Shown here piece by piece: positions 15,879-26,554 of a stretch of 64,000 bases of DNA. Source of the stretch: Lysobacteraceae bacterium. Its GTDB lineage: Bacteria > Pseudomonadota > Gammaproteobacteria > Nitrococcales > AK92. The first letter of the stretch is position 1. Each line of letters starts with the position of its first letter. The position numbers and the translations under genes were made by a program. The notes beneath the pieces were generated by a model that searched no databases, was not told the DNA's origin, and saw only the letters and a list, made by a program, of their open reading frames with translations. The stretch lies in assembly GCA_012523465.1 (NCBI GenBank), contig JAAYIK010000006.1, positions 1-64,000 on the forward strand. The letters run 5' to 3'.

Positions 15879-16301
15879 GCCTGCTTGACCATCCCCTGGC
15901 ATGCGGCATGGCTATCGCAGGCCCGCTCCAGGCTGCCTCCCGTCCCCGCCGGCCAGTTGCCCATGCAAGCCGTTTGCAGGATTGCTGTGCCAGCGGTGAT
16001 GGTGCTGCTGCTGGAACGGCAGGCCAGCCCGATGGTCGAAGGTTGGAGGAGCGGCGACGGCGAATCGCTCGGCAGCGAGCCGCTGGCGCGGTCGTCCGTG
16101 CCGCGGAGAGCGCGTACCCGAAGACCGCCGTTCCCGGGGACAAGGTGGGCGCTTGCCGGCCCGATCCGGCGCCGACCGGGGTTGCCGGGCGCGCCGCAAC
16201 GCGGACATTCGCCTTGAATCATTTATAGTTACGTTTCTTCAGGGCCAAGGTCTGGTATCATTCCTGCCCCTCGTTTTTCCGATGACTGCCCTGACAAGCC
16301 T
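15879..16301 (+). other. Intergenic region before the FAD/Fe-S oxidoreductase gene
   Basis: Short frames here on both strands are Arg/Ser/Pro-rich with no family pattern, and I reject them. The last 90 bases become AT-richer (ATCATTTATAGTTACGTTTC near 16216-16235) and probably contain the promoter of the downstream gene, though I cannot fix -35 and -10 boxes. Confidence 0.35.
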
Positions 16302-19300
16302 ATGACCAGCACCGCGCGTATTCGTGAAATCCCGTACAACTACACCTCGTTCTCCGACCGCGAGATCGTGATCCGCTTCCTCGGCGAGGAAGCCTGGGAT
16401 GTCCTGAACCGGCTGCGCAGCGAGCGGCGCACGGGCATCTCCGCCCGCATGCTGTTCGAGGTGCTGGGCGATCTGTGGGTGGTCAAACGCAACCCTTACA
16501 TCCAGGACGACCTGCTCAAGAACCCCAAGCGCCGCCAGAACCTGATCGAGGCGATGCACCATCGCATCGATCAGATCATCGCCCGCGCCGACGGCAACCA
16601 GCAGGCGCTGGAACTGGCTGACAAGGCGCGCGCGGCGGTCCGGGAGTTCGAGGCCTGGTTTCCGCGTACCGCCGAGCGGCGCAAGCAGGCGCTCAAGCTG
16701 TTCAGCCGCCATACCCGCGAGGACAACATCCGCTTCGACGGCCTGTCCCGCATTTCGCACGTCACCGACGCTACCGACTGGCGGGTGGAGATCCCGTTCG
16801 TGGTCCTCACCCCCGACACCGAGGAGGAAATGGTCGGACTGGTGCAGGCCTGCATCGAGCTGGATCTGACCATCATCCCCCGCGGCGGCGGTACCGGCTA
16901 CACCGGCGGCGCCATCCCGCTGACCGAGGATTCGGCGGTGATCAACACCGAGAAGCTGGAGGAGCTGAGCGGCGTCGAGATGCGCCGCTTGCCCGGCGTC
17001 GATCGGGAGGTGCCGGTGGTGCGCGCCGGCGCCGGCGTGGTGACGCGCCGGGTGTCCGACCTCGCGGCCGCGCACGGCTACGTATTCGCCGTCGATCCGA
17101 CCTCGCAGGACGCCTGCACCATCGGCGGCAACGTGGCCATGAACGCCGGCGGCAAGAAGGCCGTGTTGTGGGGCACGGCGCTGGACAACCTGGTCTCCTG
17201 GCGCATGGTCACGCCAGACGCCGAGTGGCTGGAAGTGGAGCGGCTGGATCACAACCTGGGTAAGATCCACGACCAGGAAACCGTGCGTTTCCGCATCACC
17301 CGCTTCGAGCGCGACGGCAAGACCCCCAAGGGTGAGCCCGAGATCCTCACCTTCCCAGGCCGGATGTTCCGCAAGCAGGGCCTGGGCAAGGACGTCACCG
17401 ACAAGTTCCTCGGCGGTCTGCCGGGCGTGCAGAAGGAAGGCTGCGACGGCCTAATCACCTCGGCCACCTTCATCCTGCACGAGATGCCGCAGCACATGCG
17501 CACGGTCTGCCTGGAGTTCTATGGCGAGGACCTGCGCGAGGCGGTGCCGGCCATCGTCGAGATCATCCAGGACCTCGAGCGCGATCCCGAGGTCAAGCTG
17601 TGCGGCCTCGAGCACCTCGACGAACGCTACGTGCGCGCCGTCGGCTACACCCCCAAGGGTGCTCGTGGCGAGCGGCCCAAGATGGTGCTGCTGGCCGATG
17701 TCGGCTCCGACAACGAGGATGCCTGCGCCGCGGCTGCCTCGCGCATGGTGCGGCTGGCCAACGCCCGCAACGGCGACGGCTTCATCGCCGTCTCGCCCGA
17801 GGCGCGCAAGACCTTCTGGCTGGACCGCTCCCGTACCGCGGCCATCGCCCGTCACACCAACGCCTTCAAGATCAACGAAGACGTGGTGATCCCGCTCGAC
17901 AAGCTGGCCGAGTACACCGAGGGCGTCGAGACCATCAACATCCGTCAGTCGATCAAGAACAAGCTGCGGCTGGCGCGCGAGATCCGTGATTACCTCAAGA
18001 CCGACCTGCCCGAGCTCAAGAGGGGCGAAGTCGCGCTGGGCCGAGCCGACCTCAAGAGCACCAGCGAAGGCACCGCCATCGTCACCACCAAGCAGGAAGC
18101 CGCCATCGAGTTGCTGAACCGCGTCGAGGCGCGCTGGCAGACCATTCTCGACAACCTGCACGGCGATGCGGTCGAGTTCGACCACCTGCTCGACGACAAG
18201 GCCCGCGCTGACCGCCGTCCCGGCGACACCCTGCTGCAGCTGCTGCTGCGGCGCAGCCTGCGCATCTCCTGGAAGGCCGAGATCCAGCGTCCCATCCGCG
18301 ACCTGTTCGAGGGGCAGGACCTGGAGCCGGTGCGCAAGCGGATCGACGAGATCCACAAGCAGGTGCTTTCCAGCCGCCTGTTCGTGGCGCTGCACATGCA
18401 CGCCGGTGACGGCAACGTGCACACCAACATCCCGGTCAACTCCAACGACTATGAGATGATGCAGGAGGCCGAACGCATCGTCGACGAGGTGATGGCGCTG
18501 GCGCGCAGCCTGGACGGTGTCATCTCCGGCGAGCACGGCATCGGCCTGACCAAGATCCAGTACCTCGACAAGGAGTCGGTCGAGAAATTCGCCGAGTACA
18601 AGTACAAGGTTGACCCGGAAGGGCGCTTTAACCGCGGCAAGCTGCTGCCCGGCTCCGGGCTGGACAACGCCTACACGCCCAGCCTGCGCCTGGTGCAGCA
18701 GGAAGCGCTCATCATGGAGAAGACCGTGCTCGGCGCGCTCAACGACGACATCAAGAACTGCCTGCGCTGCGGCAAGTGCAAGCCGGTCTGCACCACCCAC
18801 GTGCCGCGGGCAAACCTGCTGTATTCGCCGCGCAACAAGATCCTCGCCACGGGGCTGATGATTGAGGCCATCCTGTACGAGGAGCAGACCCGCCGCGGCA
18901 TCTCCATCCACCACTGGGATGAGATGAACGATGTCGCCGACCACTGCACCATCTGCCACCGCTGCTTCAACCCCTGCCCGGTGGACATCGATTTCGGCGA
19001 CGTTACCATCCGCATGCGCAACATCCTGCTCGAGCGCGGCCAGCGGCGGTCCAGCGTCCAGGCCAAGGCCGGCATGGCGTTCCTCAACGTCACCGACGCC
19101 AACGCCATCAAGGCCATGCGCAAGGGCCTGATCCAGGGTGGCTTCGCAGCCCAGCGCCTGGGCTACCAGGCCGCCAAGGCGGTCGGGCTGACTAAGCCCA
19201 AGGCCATGCAGGGCGTCAAGGACCGCCCGCGCAACACCACCGGCCTGAACGGCCTCAAGGGCATTCCGATCAAGGTGGTCGGCATGGTCGAGCGGCCGTT

Positions 19301-20195
19301 GCCCAAGATCACGTCCAAGGCCACTGCCCGCGCCGACCTGGGCCTGGAGGACGACAAGTACGTGCCCATCATCCGTGACCCTAGGAAGGTCAACGAGGAC
19401 TCCGACGCCGTGTTCTACTTCCCCGGCTGCGGCTCGGAGCGGCTGTTCGGGCAGATCGGGCTGGCCACCATCGCCATGCTGTACGAGGCCGGCGCCCAGG
19501 TGGTGCTGCCGCCCGGTTACATCTGCTGCGGCTACCCGCAGAACGCCGCCGGCGACATCGAGCGCGGCAACGCCATCTCCACCGCCAACCGTGTCCTGTT
19601 CCACCGGGTGGCCACCACCCTGAACTACATGGACATCAAGACGGTGATCGTCTCCTGCGGCACCTGCATGGACCAGTTGCTCAAGTACCAGTTCGAGCAG
19701 ATCTTCCCCGGCTGCCGTCTGCTCGACATCCACGAGTACCTGATGGAGAAGGGCATCAAGCTCGACGGCGAGGGCGACACCAAGTACCTCTACCACGAGC
19801 CCTGCCACAACCCGATGAAGACCTACAAGAGCCAGCAGGTGGTCGACACGCTGATGGGCACCAGCGTGAAGATGAACGACCGTTGCTGCGGCGAGTCCGG
19901 CACCTTCGCCGTCAACCGCCCCGACATTGCCAGCCAAGTCCGCTTCCGCAAGGAAGAGGAGATCAACAAGGACGTTGAGCTGCTGACCGGCAAGCCGGTG
20001 GCCAGGAAGGGCAAGGTCAAGATGCTCACCTCCTGCCCGGCCTGCCTGCAGGGCCTCTCCCGCTACTCCGAGGACACCGGCGTCAAGGCCGACTACGTGG
20101 TGATCGAAATGGCCCGCAAGCTCTGGGGCGAGAACTGGATGCAGGAGTTCATCGAGAAGGCCAAGCGGGGCGGGATAGAGAAGGTGCTGCTGTAG
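16302..20195 (+). CDS. Giant FAD-linked oxidase fused to Fe-S/CCG oxidoreductase (DUF3683-type)
   Basis: The 1297-aa protein combines four parts. Residues about 1-150 match the DUF3683-type N-terminus ([20 protein letters not shown]). A PCMH FAD-binding domain follows ([12 protein letters not shown], about 192). Next is a FAD-oxidase C-terminal domain with [12 protein letters not shown] (about 697) and SGEHGIGL (about 742). Then two 4Fe-4S motifs, [11 protein letters not shown] (about 820) and [13 protein letters not shown] (about 882), lead to a CCG-type domain pair with [10 protein letters not shown] (about 1070) and RCCGESGTF (about 1188). This is the layout of D-2-hydroxyacid dehydrogenases passing electrons to quinone. 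The substrate is unknown. The gene stands alone, with long flanking gaps. Confidence 0.88.
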   Translation: MTSTARIREIPYNYTSFSDREIVIRFLGEEAWDVLNRLRSERRTGISARMLFEVLGDLWVVKRNPYIQDDLLKNPKRRQNLIEAMHHRIDQIIARADGNQQALELADKARAAVREFEAWFPRTAERRKQALKLFSRHTREDNIRFDGLSRISHVTDATDWRVEIPFVVLTPDTEEEMVGLVQACIELDLTIIPRGGGTGYTGGAIPLTEDSAVINTEKLEELSGVEMRRLPGVDREVPVVRAGAGVVTRRVSDLAAAHGYVFAVDPTSQDACTIGGNVAMNAGGKKAVLWGTALDNLVSWRMVTPDAEWLEVERLDHNLGKIHDQETVRFRITRFERDGKTPKGEPEILTFPGRMFRKQGLGKDVTDKFLGGLPGVQKEGCDGLITSATFILHEMPQHMRTVCLEFYGEDLREAVPAIVEIIQDLERDPEVKLCGLEHLDERYVRAVGYTPKGARGERPKMVLLADVGSDNEDACAAAASRMVRLANARNGDGFIAVSPEARKTFWLDRSRTAAIARHTNAFKINEDVVIPLDKLAEYTEGVETINIRQSIKNKLRLAREIRDYLKTDLPELKRGEVALGRADLKSTSEGTAIVTTKQEAAIELLNRVEARWQTILDNLHGDAVEFDHLLDDKARADRRPGDTLLQLLLRRSLRISWKAEIQRPIRDLFEGQDLEPVRKRIDEIHKQVLSSRLFVALHMHAGDGNVHTNIPVNSNDYEMMQEAERIVDEVMALARSLDGVISGEHGIGLTKIQYLDKESVEKFAEYKYKVDPEGRFNRGKLLPGSGLDNAYTPSLRLVQQEALIMEKTVLGALNDDIKNCLRCGKCKPVCTTHVPRANLLYSPRNKILATGLMIEAILYEEQTRRGISIHHWDEMNDVADHCTICHRCFNPCPVDIDFGDVTIRMRNILLERGQRRSSVQAKAGMAFLNVTDANAIKAMRKGLIQGGFAAQRLGYQAAKAVGLTKPKAMQGVKDRPRNTTGLNGLKGIPIKVVGMVERPLPKITSKATARADLGLEDDKYVPIIRDPRKVNEDSDAVFYFPGCGSERLFGQIGLATIAMLYEAGAQVVLPPGYICCGYPQNAAGDIERGNAISTANRVLFHRVATTLNYMDIKTVIVSCGTCMDQLLKYQFEQIFPGCRLLDIHEYLMEKGIKLDGEGDTKYLYHEPCHNPMKTYKSQQVVDTLMGTSVKMNDRCCGESGTFAVNRPDIASQVRFRKEEEINKDVELLTGKPVARKGKVKMLTSCPACLQGLSRYSEDTGVKADYVVIEMARKLWGENWMQEFIEKAKRGGIEKVLL

Positions 20196-20998
20196 TCGCC
20201 TCGAAAAGCCCCGAGAGGTGTGTCGTTAGGCTGGAGAAAAGACCAGTCTGCGCCGGCCTCTGGGGGCAAGGTCAGTTCGTGCCATATCCATGGTGGTCGT
20301 GGGGCAGCCAGAAACGGCACGGTCAGCGGGAAGCCCATGAAAATCGGGGTTTCCCCGATCGAGCAGCGGTTTGGTTGTCCTACCGGCGGTCGGATGCTTG
20401 TGTCTTGGCTGAGCCCCTTGTGAAGTCGAAATCGTTCCAGAGCCAGCTCCACGCCTAGGCGTCACTTCCCGACCATGCGCCGCGCCGGCCGGTCGTGCGG
20501 GGCGAAGCGAGTCCATCCAGCGACCGATTCTCCCGGATGGGTTGGGCCCTCCTTCTGCTGCCCTGGTAGGGGCTGTTTCAGCGAGTGCAGAGGCGACCGT
20601 CATAAAAGGCAAAGAAAACTAAGCCGCATCGGCTGAGCGAGCGCGGGAGGCTTGCATTGGTGCCAAGCAAGCCAGGCAGGTAATGGGCTGCTAGCAGAGT
20701 GGGCGGTACCACCGACCGACACCACCGGTGCGGTATGCCCGATGTATCTGCATCCTGCCTGCAACGTCGGCTTCGTGGCCGTTCAAGCGGCGGCCGGTCG
20801 GTGTCTTCGCTGCCTGATGGCGAACCGATGGGTACACGCGCATCGAGCTGAAGCGCTATGGAGTTCGTTCGATTACGGCTGCCGATCCCGTGTGGCCTCC
20901 ATCCCCCGACGCTGGCGCCGTCCAGCGCCCTCGGTTACTCTCGAAGGCGCTGCCAGAGGGGCAGCTTGCAAGAACTCGATTGGGGAAGCTCAAGCGCG
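20196..20998 (+). other. 800-base gene-poor region with minus-strand terminator-like hairpin
   Basis: No open frame here shows a protein family pattern on either strand; all are Arg/Pro/Ser-rich. The clearest structure is ATCGGGG-3-CCCCGAT at 20343-20359, which on the minus strand is followed by TTTTC and so looks like an intrinsic terminator, yet no minus-strand gene ends there. This could be the relic of a deleted gene or mobile element. The ribosome site GGGGAAG for the next gene lies at its right end. Confidence 0.4.
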
Positions 20999-22123
20999 AT
21001 GATCGAGGGCGATCAGGCGAGGCAGACCAGACGCGAGGTGCTGGAGCGGCGCACGTTTCTGCTGTTCCTCGTTGCCGTTACGCTGGTGTTCGTTTATCTG
21101 CTGACGCCGTTCTTCGGGGCGATCTTCTGGGCCTGCGTGATCGCGCTGTTGTTTCAGCGGCTGTTCGTGCGGCTGTGCAAGCCGCTCGGGTCCAATTTGG
21201 CAGCCCTGGCCACACTGCTCATCAGCGTGGCGATCGCGATCCTGCCGACGATCTTCGTGCTCAGCTCGGTGTTGCAGGAAGGCGCTGCGTTGTACCAGCG
21301 ACTGCAAAGCGGCGAGATCGATCTGGGCAGCTATCTGGAGCGGATCCGGGCAGCGTTTCCGGTGGTGCAGGAGTTCCTGGACCGCTTCGGGATCGAGCTT
21401 GGCACGCTGCGCGAGCAGCTGTCCGGGGCCGCCATCGCGGCCAGCCAGTTCCTCGCCCAGAATGCCGCTCGGCTTGGCACCGGCACGGTGCAGTGGTTCA
21501 TCAGCCTGGTGCTGACCTTGTATCTGGCCTTTTTCCTGTTGCGTGACGGCGAGCGCCTGGTGACCTTGCTGGTGCGCGCCCTGCCGCTGGGTGACGAGCG
21601 CGAGCGGGTGCTGTTCGCGAAGTTCGCCGAGGTGACCCGGGCCACGGTCAAGGGCAACCTGGTGGTGGCCGCCGTGCAGGGGGCGCTGGGCGGTCTCATC
21701 TTCTGGCTGCTCGGCATCAGCGGTCCCGTGCTATGGGGCACAGTGATGGCCTTGCTGTCGCTGATCCCATTGCTCGGCGCGGGACTGGTCTGGGGCCCGG
21801 TCGCTATTTATCTGTTCGCGACCGGTGATTGGGTCAAAGGTATCATTCTGTTTGTCTTTGGCGCCGGCGTGATCGGGCTGGTGGACAACATCCTGCGTCC
21901 AATTCTGGTGGGGCGCGATACCAAGCTGCCGGATTTCATCGTGCTGCTGTCGACGCTGGGCGGCTTTGCCGTGTTTGGCATCAATGGCTTCGTGATCGGG
22001 CCGCTGCTGGCGGCACTGTTCGTGGCGAGCTGGCAGATCTTCATGCGAGAGTTCAACGCCGAGTCGGAGCCCGTGGCGGTGGAGGGCGAAAGCGATACCG
22101 GCGCGGCGAGCGTCGAGGATTGA
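20999..22123 (+). CDS. AI-2E transporter family (PerM/YdiK-like) permease
   Basis: The 374-aa inner-membrane protein has the family layout: two N-terminal spans (TFLLFLVAVTLVFVYLLTPF; GAIFWACVIALLF), a third pair (LAALATLLISVAIAILPTIF), a soluble helical stretch (about 95-145), then five or so C-terminal spans containing LVDNILRPILVG and the GPLLAALF end. Members export small molecules such as AI-2 or act in ion/osmotic stress; the substrate cannot be read from sequence. I placed the start at ATG 20999 (GGGGAAG upstream). An open extension to 20858 is Arg/Ser-rich and unlikely. Confidence 0.88.
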   Translation: MIEGDQARQTRREVLERRTFLLFLVAVTLVFVYLLTPFFGAIFWACVIALLFQRLFVRLCKPLGSNLAALATLLISVAIAILPTIFVLSSVLQEGAALYQRLQSGEIDLGSYLERIRAAFPVVQEFLDRFGIELGTLREQLSGAAIAASQFLAQNAARLGTGTVQWFISLVLTLYLAFFLLRDGERLVTLLVRALPLGDERERVLFAKFAEVTRATVKGNLVVAAVQGALGGLIFWLLGISGPVLWGTVMALLSLIPLLGAGLVWGPVAIYLFATGDWVKGIILFVFGAGVIGLVDNILRPILVGRDTKLPDFIVLLSTLGGFAVFGINGFVIGPLLAALFVASWQIFMREFNAESEPVAVEGESDTGAASVED

Positions 22124-22281
22124 GGCGCGCAACAGGCTGCATCGCTGTCCCGAGATGCCGTTTTCCGAGTCCGCCGTGGAGGGAAACCTGCGCCGATTCG
22201 GCAGTCGTTTCCCGGGCGCGTGGCGGTCGATGCCATCAAGCCGTAGCCGTCAAGCGACGGCGGGAGTCGCTGGAGCGAGCC

Positions 22282-22650
22282 ATGTGTCCCTTCTGCCATT
22301 TCTCTCCAGACCAGTTGCGCTGGGCCGATGCACATTGCCTGGTGATACGCGATGCTTTCCCGGTCTCGCCCGGTCACAGCCTGGTGATTCCGCGTCGCCA
22401 TGTCGGCTCCTTTTTCGAGCTGACGGCCGCGGAGCGGGCCTCCGTGCTGACTGGGCTGGATGCGGCACGGCGGGAGCTGGACGCGGTGTTCGCCCCGGCC
22501 GGCTACAACATCGGCATCAACGACGGGCCTGCTGCCGGGCAGACCGTGGCGCATGTCCACGTCCACCTCATTCCGCGCTACGAGGGTGACGTCGACGATC
22601 CGCGCGGCGGCGTGCGCTGGGTGATTCCCGACAAGGCGCGGTACTGGTAG
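22282..22650 (+). CDS. HIT-family nucleotide hydrolase/transferase
   Basis: The 122-aa protein starts MCPFCHF (CxxC as in many bacterial HIT proteins), has PGHSLVIPRRHVGSFFEL and INDGPAAGQTVAHVHVHLIP. The H-x-H-x-H-x-x motif (HVHVHLIP) is the catalytic histidine triad that hydrolyses phosphoramidate or dinucleotide bonds. The start agrees with the family; a GGAG sits just upstream. It follows the permease by 158 bases with no obvious functional link. Confidence 0.92.
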   Translation: MCPFCHFSPDQLRWADAHCLVIRDAFPVSPGHSLVIPRRHVGSFFELTAAERASVLTGLDAARRELDAVFAPAGYNIGINDGPAAGQTVAHVHVHLIPRYEGDVDDPRGGVRWVIPDKARYW

Positions 22651-23040
22651 GCGACGCACGATGGCGTTCCACGCTCGGGTGCGCCGTGGCGGCTGGCCGC
22701 ACCTGAATTGCGTCTCTCGCTCGGCAAAAGCGGCCCGGTCTTGCGGTGGGAAGGCTGCGGGATCTTGCGAACTGCGCTGCCTGACGTTGGCGCCGACAAA
22801 AAAAGACGGCGAAGCACGGACCGTCTTGGTCAGACCGTAACTTCGCCGGCGCCCATGAGGCGAGCTAGACATTGACGAGCTTACGCCCAAGGAGCAGCGA
22901 TTGTCGTCTCTGTCGTCTGAGGAGGGGGGGCTTATTGTTATCGGCTTGCGCCGCACGGGAATTCGTTTGGAATTCGGTTCACTCTCCTGGCCGTGGTTTT
23001 TCTATGTGCTCGCAGCTCCTGGTCGGATCCTGCCGCCGGG
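22651..23040 (+). other. Intergenic, no gene seen
   Basis: I find no convincing coding frame on either strand. GGCGCCGACAAAAAAAGACGGCG near 22790 contains an A-run flanked by GC-rich bases, and a G-run occurs at about 22924-22930. Nothing else stands out. Confidence 0.4.
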
Positions 23041-23187
23041 TCAGGTCGACGTCTGCCCTTCCCGCTTCTCCGGCTCCGACTTTTGCTTCTTGGCGTCCTT
23101 GGCAATGAACACGCCCAGGCCGATGAAGAAGGCGATACAAAGACCGACCGCAATGATGCCGGCCAGTACGACTTCGTCCATATACAT
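23041..23187 (-). CDS. Small single-span membrane protein, 48 aa
   Basis: From MYMDEVVLAG the protein has one long hydrophobic segment, VVLAGIIAVGLCIAFFIGLG (about 6-25), followed by a Lys/Glu-rich cytoplasmic tail (AKDAKKQKSEPEKREG). Negative residues before and positive residues after the span predict an N-out orientation. A GGTAAG ribosome-site-like sequence lies 8 bases upstream of ATG 23187; ATG 23181 is possible. It resembles small respiratory-complex or divisome accessory proteins in form only, and I do not recognise the family. Confidence 0.6.
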   Translation of the reverse strand: MYMDEVVLAGIIAVGLCIAFFIGLGVFIAKDAKKQKSEPEKREGQTST

Positions 23188-23462
23188 CGCGCTTACCACA
23201 ACGTTGCTGCTGAAAAGCCTGGTCACAGGCTAGCAAGGTTGGCCGGGCGCGGATTGATCGCGGTCAAGAACCGGGCTGTTCGCGCGCTGGGCCGAGCGAA
23301 GAATGGCCTCGGCCTCCAGCCGGATATGCCGGAGCGGGGCGGCTTGGCGCTGGAGCGGCACCTGTCCGCGCGCAGGACGCGGCCTGCCAGCCTGTGATTC
23401 GGTGCCGCTGACCTCATGTTGCGCCCACGTGTGTCCATCCGGTTCAGCGTAAGGAGGCGATC

Positions 23463-24113
23463 ATGGCGTTCAACGCACAGGGCTTGCTCAATCAGTTGCT
23501 GGGTGCGGGGCAGACGAGCCGCCAGGCCAGGCAAGCAAGGCCGTCCGGTCTCGGTGGCGGCATGGGCGGCAGCTTGGCGGCGGGCGCGTTGGGCATGCTG
23601 CTCGGCAGCCGCCGCGGCCGCGGCAGCGGGTTGCTCCGCACCGGTGGCGCAGCCGCGCTGGGGGTACTGGCCTATCGGGCCTACAGCGAGTGGCAGTCGC
23701 GGCAGGGTGGGGGTGGCGAGGCGCGCACGCTCGGCCGCGTTTCAGGCGCCGAGGCCGAGGCCCAAAGCCAAGCGGTGCTGACGGCGGTGGTCGCCGCCGC
23801 CAAGGCGGACGGCCACATCGACGAGCAGGAGCACGCCGCCATCGACGCTCAGCTGGCCCGGCTAGGCGACGATCCCGAGGCCCAGCGCTGGCTGCGTCGT
23901 GAGATCGCCAAGCCGCTGGATCCGGCGGAGGTGGCGCGGGCGGCGGAGTCCGACGTGGTCGCCGCCGAGATGTACCTCGCCTCGCGCATGGTGATCGACA
24001 CCGAGAACGACCAGGAGCGCGCCTATCTGAACGAATTGGCCCGCCAGTTGCGCCTGGATCCGGAACTGCAGGCCCGCCTGGATCGGGAGGCGGAGCAGGC
24101 CGTGCGGCACTGA
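23463..24113 (+). CDS. DUF533 / TerB-like protein
   Basis: The 216-aa product resembles E. coli YebE. A Gly-rich N-terminal region with hydrophobic stretches (MGGSLAAGALGMLLGSRRG; GLLRTGGAAALGVLAYRAY) precedes a helical TerB-like domain (about 98-212) with VVAAAKADGHIDEQEHAAI, an acidic DGxID helix pair that may bind metal, and VIDTENDQERAYLNELA. An excellent AAGGAGGCGATC site precedes ATG 23463. Its role is not known; YebE-type proteins are envelope-stress associated. Confidence 0.85.
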   Translation: MAFNAQGLLNQLLGAGQTSRQARQARPSGLGGGMGGSLAAGALGMLLGSRRGRGSGLLRTGGAAALGVLAYRAYSEWQSRQGGGGEARTLGRVSGAEAEAQSQAVLTAVVAAAKADGHIDEQEHAAIDAQLARLGDDPEAQRWLRREIAKPLDPAEVARAAESDVVAAEMYLASRMVIDTENDQERAYLNELARQLRLDPELQARLDREAEQAVRH

Positions 24114-24412
24114 CGCGCGCCGCGGCTGTCCGCCGGGCATTCCGGGTGCCTTTGCCGGCGGAGCGCATCGATCGGCTTCGCCAAGTCCTGGCGAGTGACA
24201 GAGGCTGGTGCCGTATCCTGCCGCGGCAGGATGCGGGTCGCTTGGGAGAGCCGCTGCGACCACGTGCGGGCGTTCGTTGTCCGCGCCGGGACGGCCATCC
24301 GCGCGCTGGCACGTCACAGGGCCCGTGTTCGAAAGGCTCCGGTGTCGCCGCCCTGTCGCTTGGAACCGAGCGCCGCATGCATTAGCCTTGCACGCCTTCG
24401 GAGGACGCTTGG
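24114..24412 (+). other. Gap before the queuosine operon
   Basis: No gene. I looked for a preQ1 riboswitch pattern (a short C-rich hairpin followed by an A-rich tail) ahead of queC and saw none. A GGAGGACG ribosome site lies directly before queC. Confidence 0.35.
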
Positions 24413-25120
24413 ATGACGGAACGGCAGGCTGCATTGGTGCTTTTTTCCGGCGGGCAGGATTCGGCGACCTGCCTGGCCTGGGCGCTGGCGCGCTACGAGC
24501 GGGTCGAGACGCTGGGCTTTCGCTATGGCCAGCGCCATGCGGTGGAGCTCGACTGCCGGCTGCGCCTGCGCGAGGCTCTGCGCGCGCTGCGTCCCGAGTG
24601 GGCCGCGCGGCTGGGCGAGGACCACGTGCTCACGCTCGACTGCCTGGGGGCGCTTAGCGACACCGCGCTCACTCGCGAGGCGGCCATCGCGATGCAGGCG
24701 AACGGGCTGCCCAACACCTTCGTGCCTGGGCGTAATCTGCTGTTTCTCACCTATGCTGCGGCGCTGGCTTACCGGCGCGGCATCAAGCGCCTGGTGGCCG
24801 GCGTCTGCGAGACCGACTTCTCCGGCTACCCCGACTGTCGCGACGACACCATGAAGGCGTTGCAGGTGGCGCTCAACCTCGGCATGGACAGCCGCTTCGT
24901 GATCGACACGCCGCTCATGTGGCTGGACAAGGCCGCGACCTGGGCGCTCGCGGAGGAGCTGGGTGGGGCGGCGCTGGTGGAGCTGATCCGCGAGCACACC
25001 CACACCTGCTACCTCGGCGAGCGCGGCACGCGCCATGACTGGGGCTACGGTTGCGGCAGCTGCCCGGCCTGCGAGCTGCGTGCTGCCGGCTGGGCGCGCT
25101 ACCGGGCGAGCGCACGATGA
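24413..25120 (+). CDS. queC: 7-cyano-7-deazaguanine synthase
   Basis: The 235-aa enzyme makes preQ0 from 7-carboxy-7-deazaguanine using ATP and ammonia. The PP-loop SGGQDS is at 12-17. [21 protein letters not shown] and [15 protein letters not shown] are family blocks. The zinc site near the C-terminus is HTHTCYLG then [12 protein letters not shown], giving four Cys. It overlaps queE by 4 bases (ATGA), starting the operon queC-queE-queD, which together convert GTP-derived dihydroneopterin triphosphate to preQ0. No other queuosine or 7-deazaguanine DNA-modification gene is nearby. Confidence 0.95.
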   Translation: MTERQAALVLFSGGQDSATCLAWALARYERVETLGFRYGQRHAVELDCRLRLREALRALRPEWAARLGEDHVLTLDCLGALSDTALTREAAIAMQANGLPNTFVPGRNLLFLTYAAALAYRRGIKRLVAGVCETDFSGYPDCRDDTMKALQVALNLGMDSRFVIDTPLMWLDKAATWALAEELGGAALVELIREHTHTCYLGERGTRHDWGYGCGSCPACELRAAGWARYRASAR

Positions 25121-25749
25121 GCTACCACGTCAAGGAGATCTTCTACACCCTGCAGGGCGAGGGGGCGCAGGCAGGGACGCCAGCGGTGTTCTGCCGCTTC
25201 GCCGGCTGCAACCTCTGGTCCGGCCGCGAGCAGGACCGCGCCCGCGCTGCCTGCACCTTCTGCGACACCGACTTCGTCGGCACCGACGGCCCTGGTGGCG
25301 GGCGTTTCGCCGACGCCGAGGTACTGGCCGATGCCATCGCCGCGCAGTGGCCGGCAGGGCAGGCGCACCGGCTAGTGGTCTGCACCGGCGGCGAGCCGGC
25401 GTTGCAGCTCGACGCCGTCCTCGTCGCGGCGCTGCATGCGCGCGGCTTTCGCATCGCCGTCGAGACCAACGGCACCCTGCCGCTGCCGCCCGGGCTCGAC
25501 TGGATCTGCGTCAGCCCCAAGGGGCACAACCGGCTGGTGGTTACCGCCGGCGACGAGCTCAAGCTGGTCTATCCGCAGCCCGGCGTCGATCCGGCCGACT
25601 TCGAGCGGCTCGACTTCAGACACTTCTTCCTGCAGCCCATGGATGGCCCCGCGCGCGCGGAGAACACCCGGGCGGCGATCGCCTACTGCCTGGCGCACCC
25701 GCGCTGGCGGCTCAGTCTGCAGACTCACAAGTTTCTGGGGATTCCATGA
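25117..25749 (+). CDS. queE: 7-carboxy-7-deazaguanine synthase, radical SAM
   Basis: The 210-aa radical SAM enzyme converts 6-carboxytetrahydropterin into 7-carboxy-7-deazaguanine. The N-terminus [15 protein letters not shown] is diagnostic. The cluster-binding motif is the expanded C-x14-C-x2-C form: the first Cys in GCNLWSG, then CTFCDTDF, rather than CxxxCxxC. TGGEPALQ is the SAM-binding GGE motif, and VETNGT and SPKG follow. Coupled to queC and queD by 4-base overlaps. Confidence 0.95.
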   Translation: MSYHVKEIFYTLQGEGAQAGTPAVFCRFAGCNLWSGREQDRARAACTFCDTDFVGTDGPGGGRFADAEVLADAIAAQWPAGQAHRLVVCTGGEPALQLDAVLVAALHARGFRIAVETNGTLPLPPGLDWICVSPKGHNRLVVTAGDELKLVYPQPGVDPADFERLDFRHFFLQPMDGPARAENTRAAIAYCLAHPRWRLSLQTHKFLGIP

Positions 25750-26273
25750 CGCTTTACACCATCACCCGCCGCATCGAGATCGATGCCGGTCACCGCATCC
25801 ATCTGCATGGCTCCAAGTGCCGCCACCTGCACGGGCACCGCTACGTCATCGATGCCACCTGCGCCGCGCGCGAGCTGCATGCGCAAGGCGAGCAGACCGG
25901 CATGGTGCTCGACTTCGGCTTCCTCAAGGAGGAGATGCTGCGGGTGATCGACGCCCCCTGCGATCATGGATTTTTGGCGGCGATCGACGACGTGGCGCTG
26001 CTCACGCTGCTTGCACCCGAGGGTGTGGCCCCGGCCGAGTGGATCGAGCGGCTGCGGGCTGAGGTCGCCCGTCAAGGCTGGTGTGCGACGACCGCCAACA
26101 GCCTGGCGACCAAGCTCTACGTGCTGCCGGCCCCGCCCACCGCCGAAGTGCTGGCACGGCACTGGTTCGAGCGTCTGGCGCCGGCGGTGCATGCCCGCAG
26201 CGGCGGCCTGGCCGAGCTGGCCGAGCTCATCGTGCACGAAACACCAAACTGCAGCGCCCGCTACCGGCCCTAG
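25746..26273 (+). CDS. queD: 6-carboxytetrahydropterin synthase
   Basis: The 175-aa protein carries the QueD zinc histidines in DAGHRI (His16) and HLHGHRY (His29, His31), with the catalytic Cys25 in SKCRHLHGH, and the DFGFLKEEM block. It continues with CDHGFL and ends in IVHETPNC, where the Glu binds the pterin. It is about 50 residues longer than E. coli QueD because of an inserted segment around 85-130, a longer form also seen in other bacteria. The ATG overlaps the queE stop. Confidence 0.92.
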   Translation: MTLYTITRRIEIDAGHRIHLHGSKCRHLHGHRYVIDATCAARELHAQGEQTGMVLDFGFLKEEMLRVIDAPCDHGFLAAIDDVALLTLLAPEGVAPAEWIERLRAEVARQGWCATTANSLATKLYVLPAPPTAEVLARHWFERLAPAVHARSGGLAELAELIVHETPNCSARYRP

Positions 26274-26325
26274 GGCCGCCGTTGCTGCCGGTGCAGCAGC
26301 CATCCAGTCGCGCCTTTGCGCCGCG

Positions 26326-26342
26326 CTGATGTCCGACAACTA
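26326..26342. promoter_or_regulatory. Second, imperfect GntR-type operator
   Basis: CTGATGTCCGACAACTA matches the palindrome at 26579-26595 in 13 of 17 positions and keeps the TGTCCGACAACT core. The two copies are 253 bases apart, a spacing compatible with looping by a FadR-type regulator. It lies 53 bases after queD. Confidence 0.45.
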
Positions 26343-26554
26343 GCGTGGAAAGAAGCGCCAGAGTAGAAGAGTGCAGCCATTTTTCCACGGCTTTGGCTAA
26401 CAGGTTGGATGTCTGATCACTGCTGTGCCCTCGTTCGGCTGGAGTCGCTTCGCTTTGTCCCTTGGCTCCGGTTTATTTATTGATTTTCAACGAGTTGTGT
26501 TTGTTTTCTGTCGTCCTGGCGTGCCGTGGCAGGTCGCAAGCCTTCGATTTCCTC
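26343..26554 (+). other. AT-richer upstream region of the hydroxyacid operon
   Basis: No gene. Composition is clearly more AT-rich than the surroundings (GTTTATTTATTGATTTTC near 26469-26486), as expected for a promoter/regulatory region between the two operator copies. Confidence 0.4.

Noticed and set aside
15812..16222. Minus-strand frame with a CPRCG start
   Set aside because: One Cys pair only, and the rest is Ser/Pro/Arg-rich; it overlaps the sat terminator and shows no family pattern.
17451..19937. 828-codon minus-strand open frame
   Set aside because: Complementary to the FAD/Fe-S oxidoreductase gene, which has clear Fe-S and FAD motifs on the plus strand.
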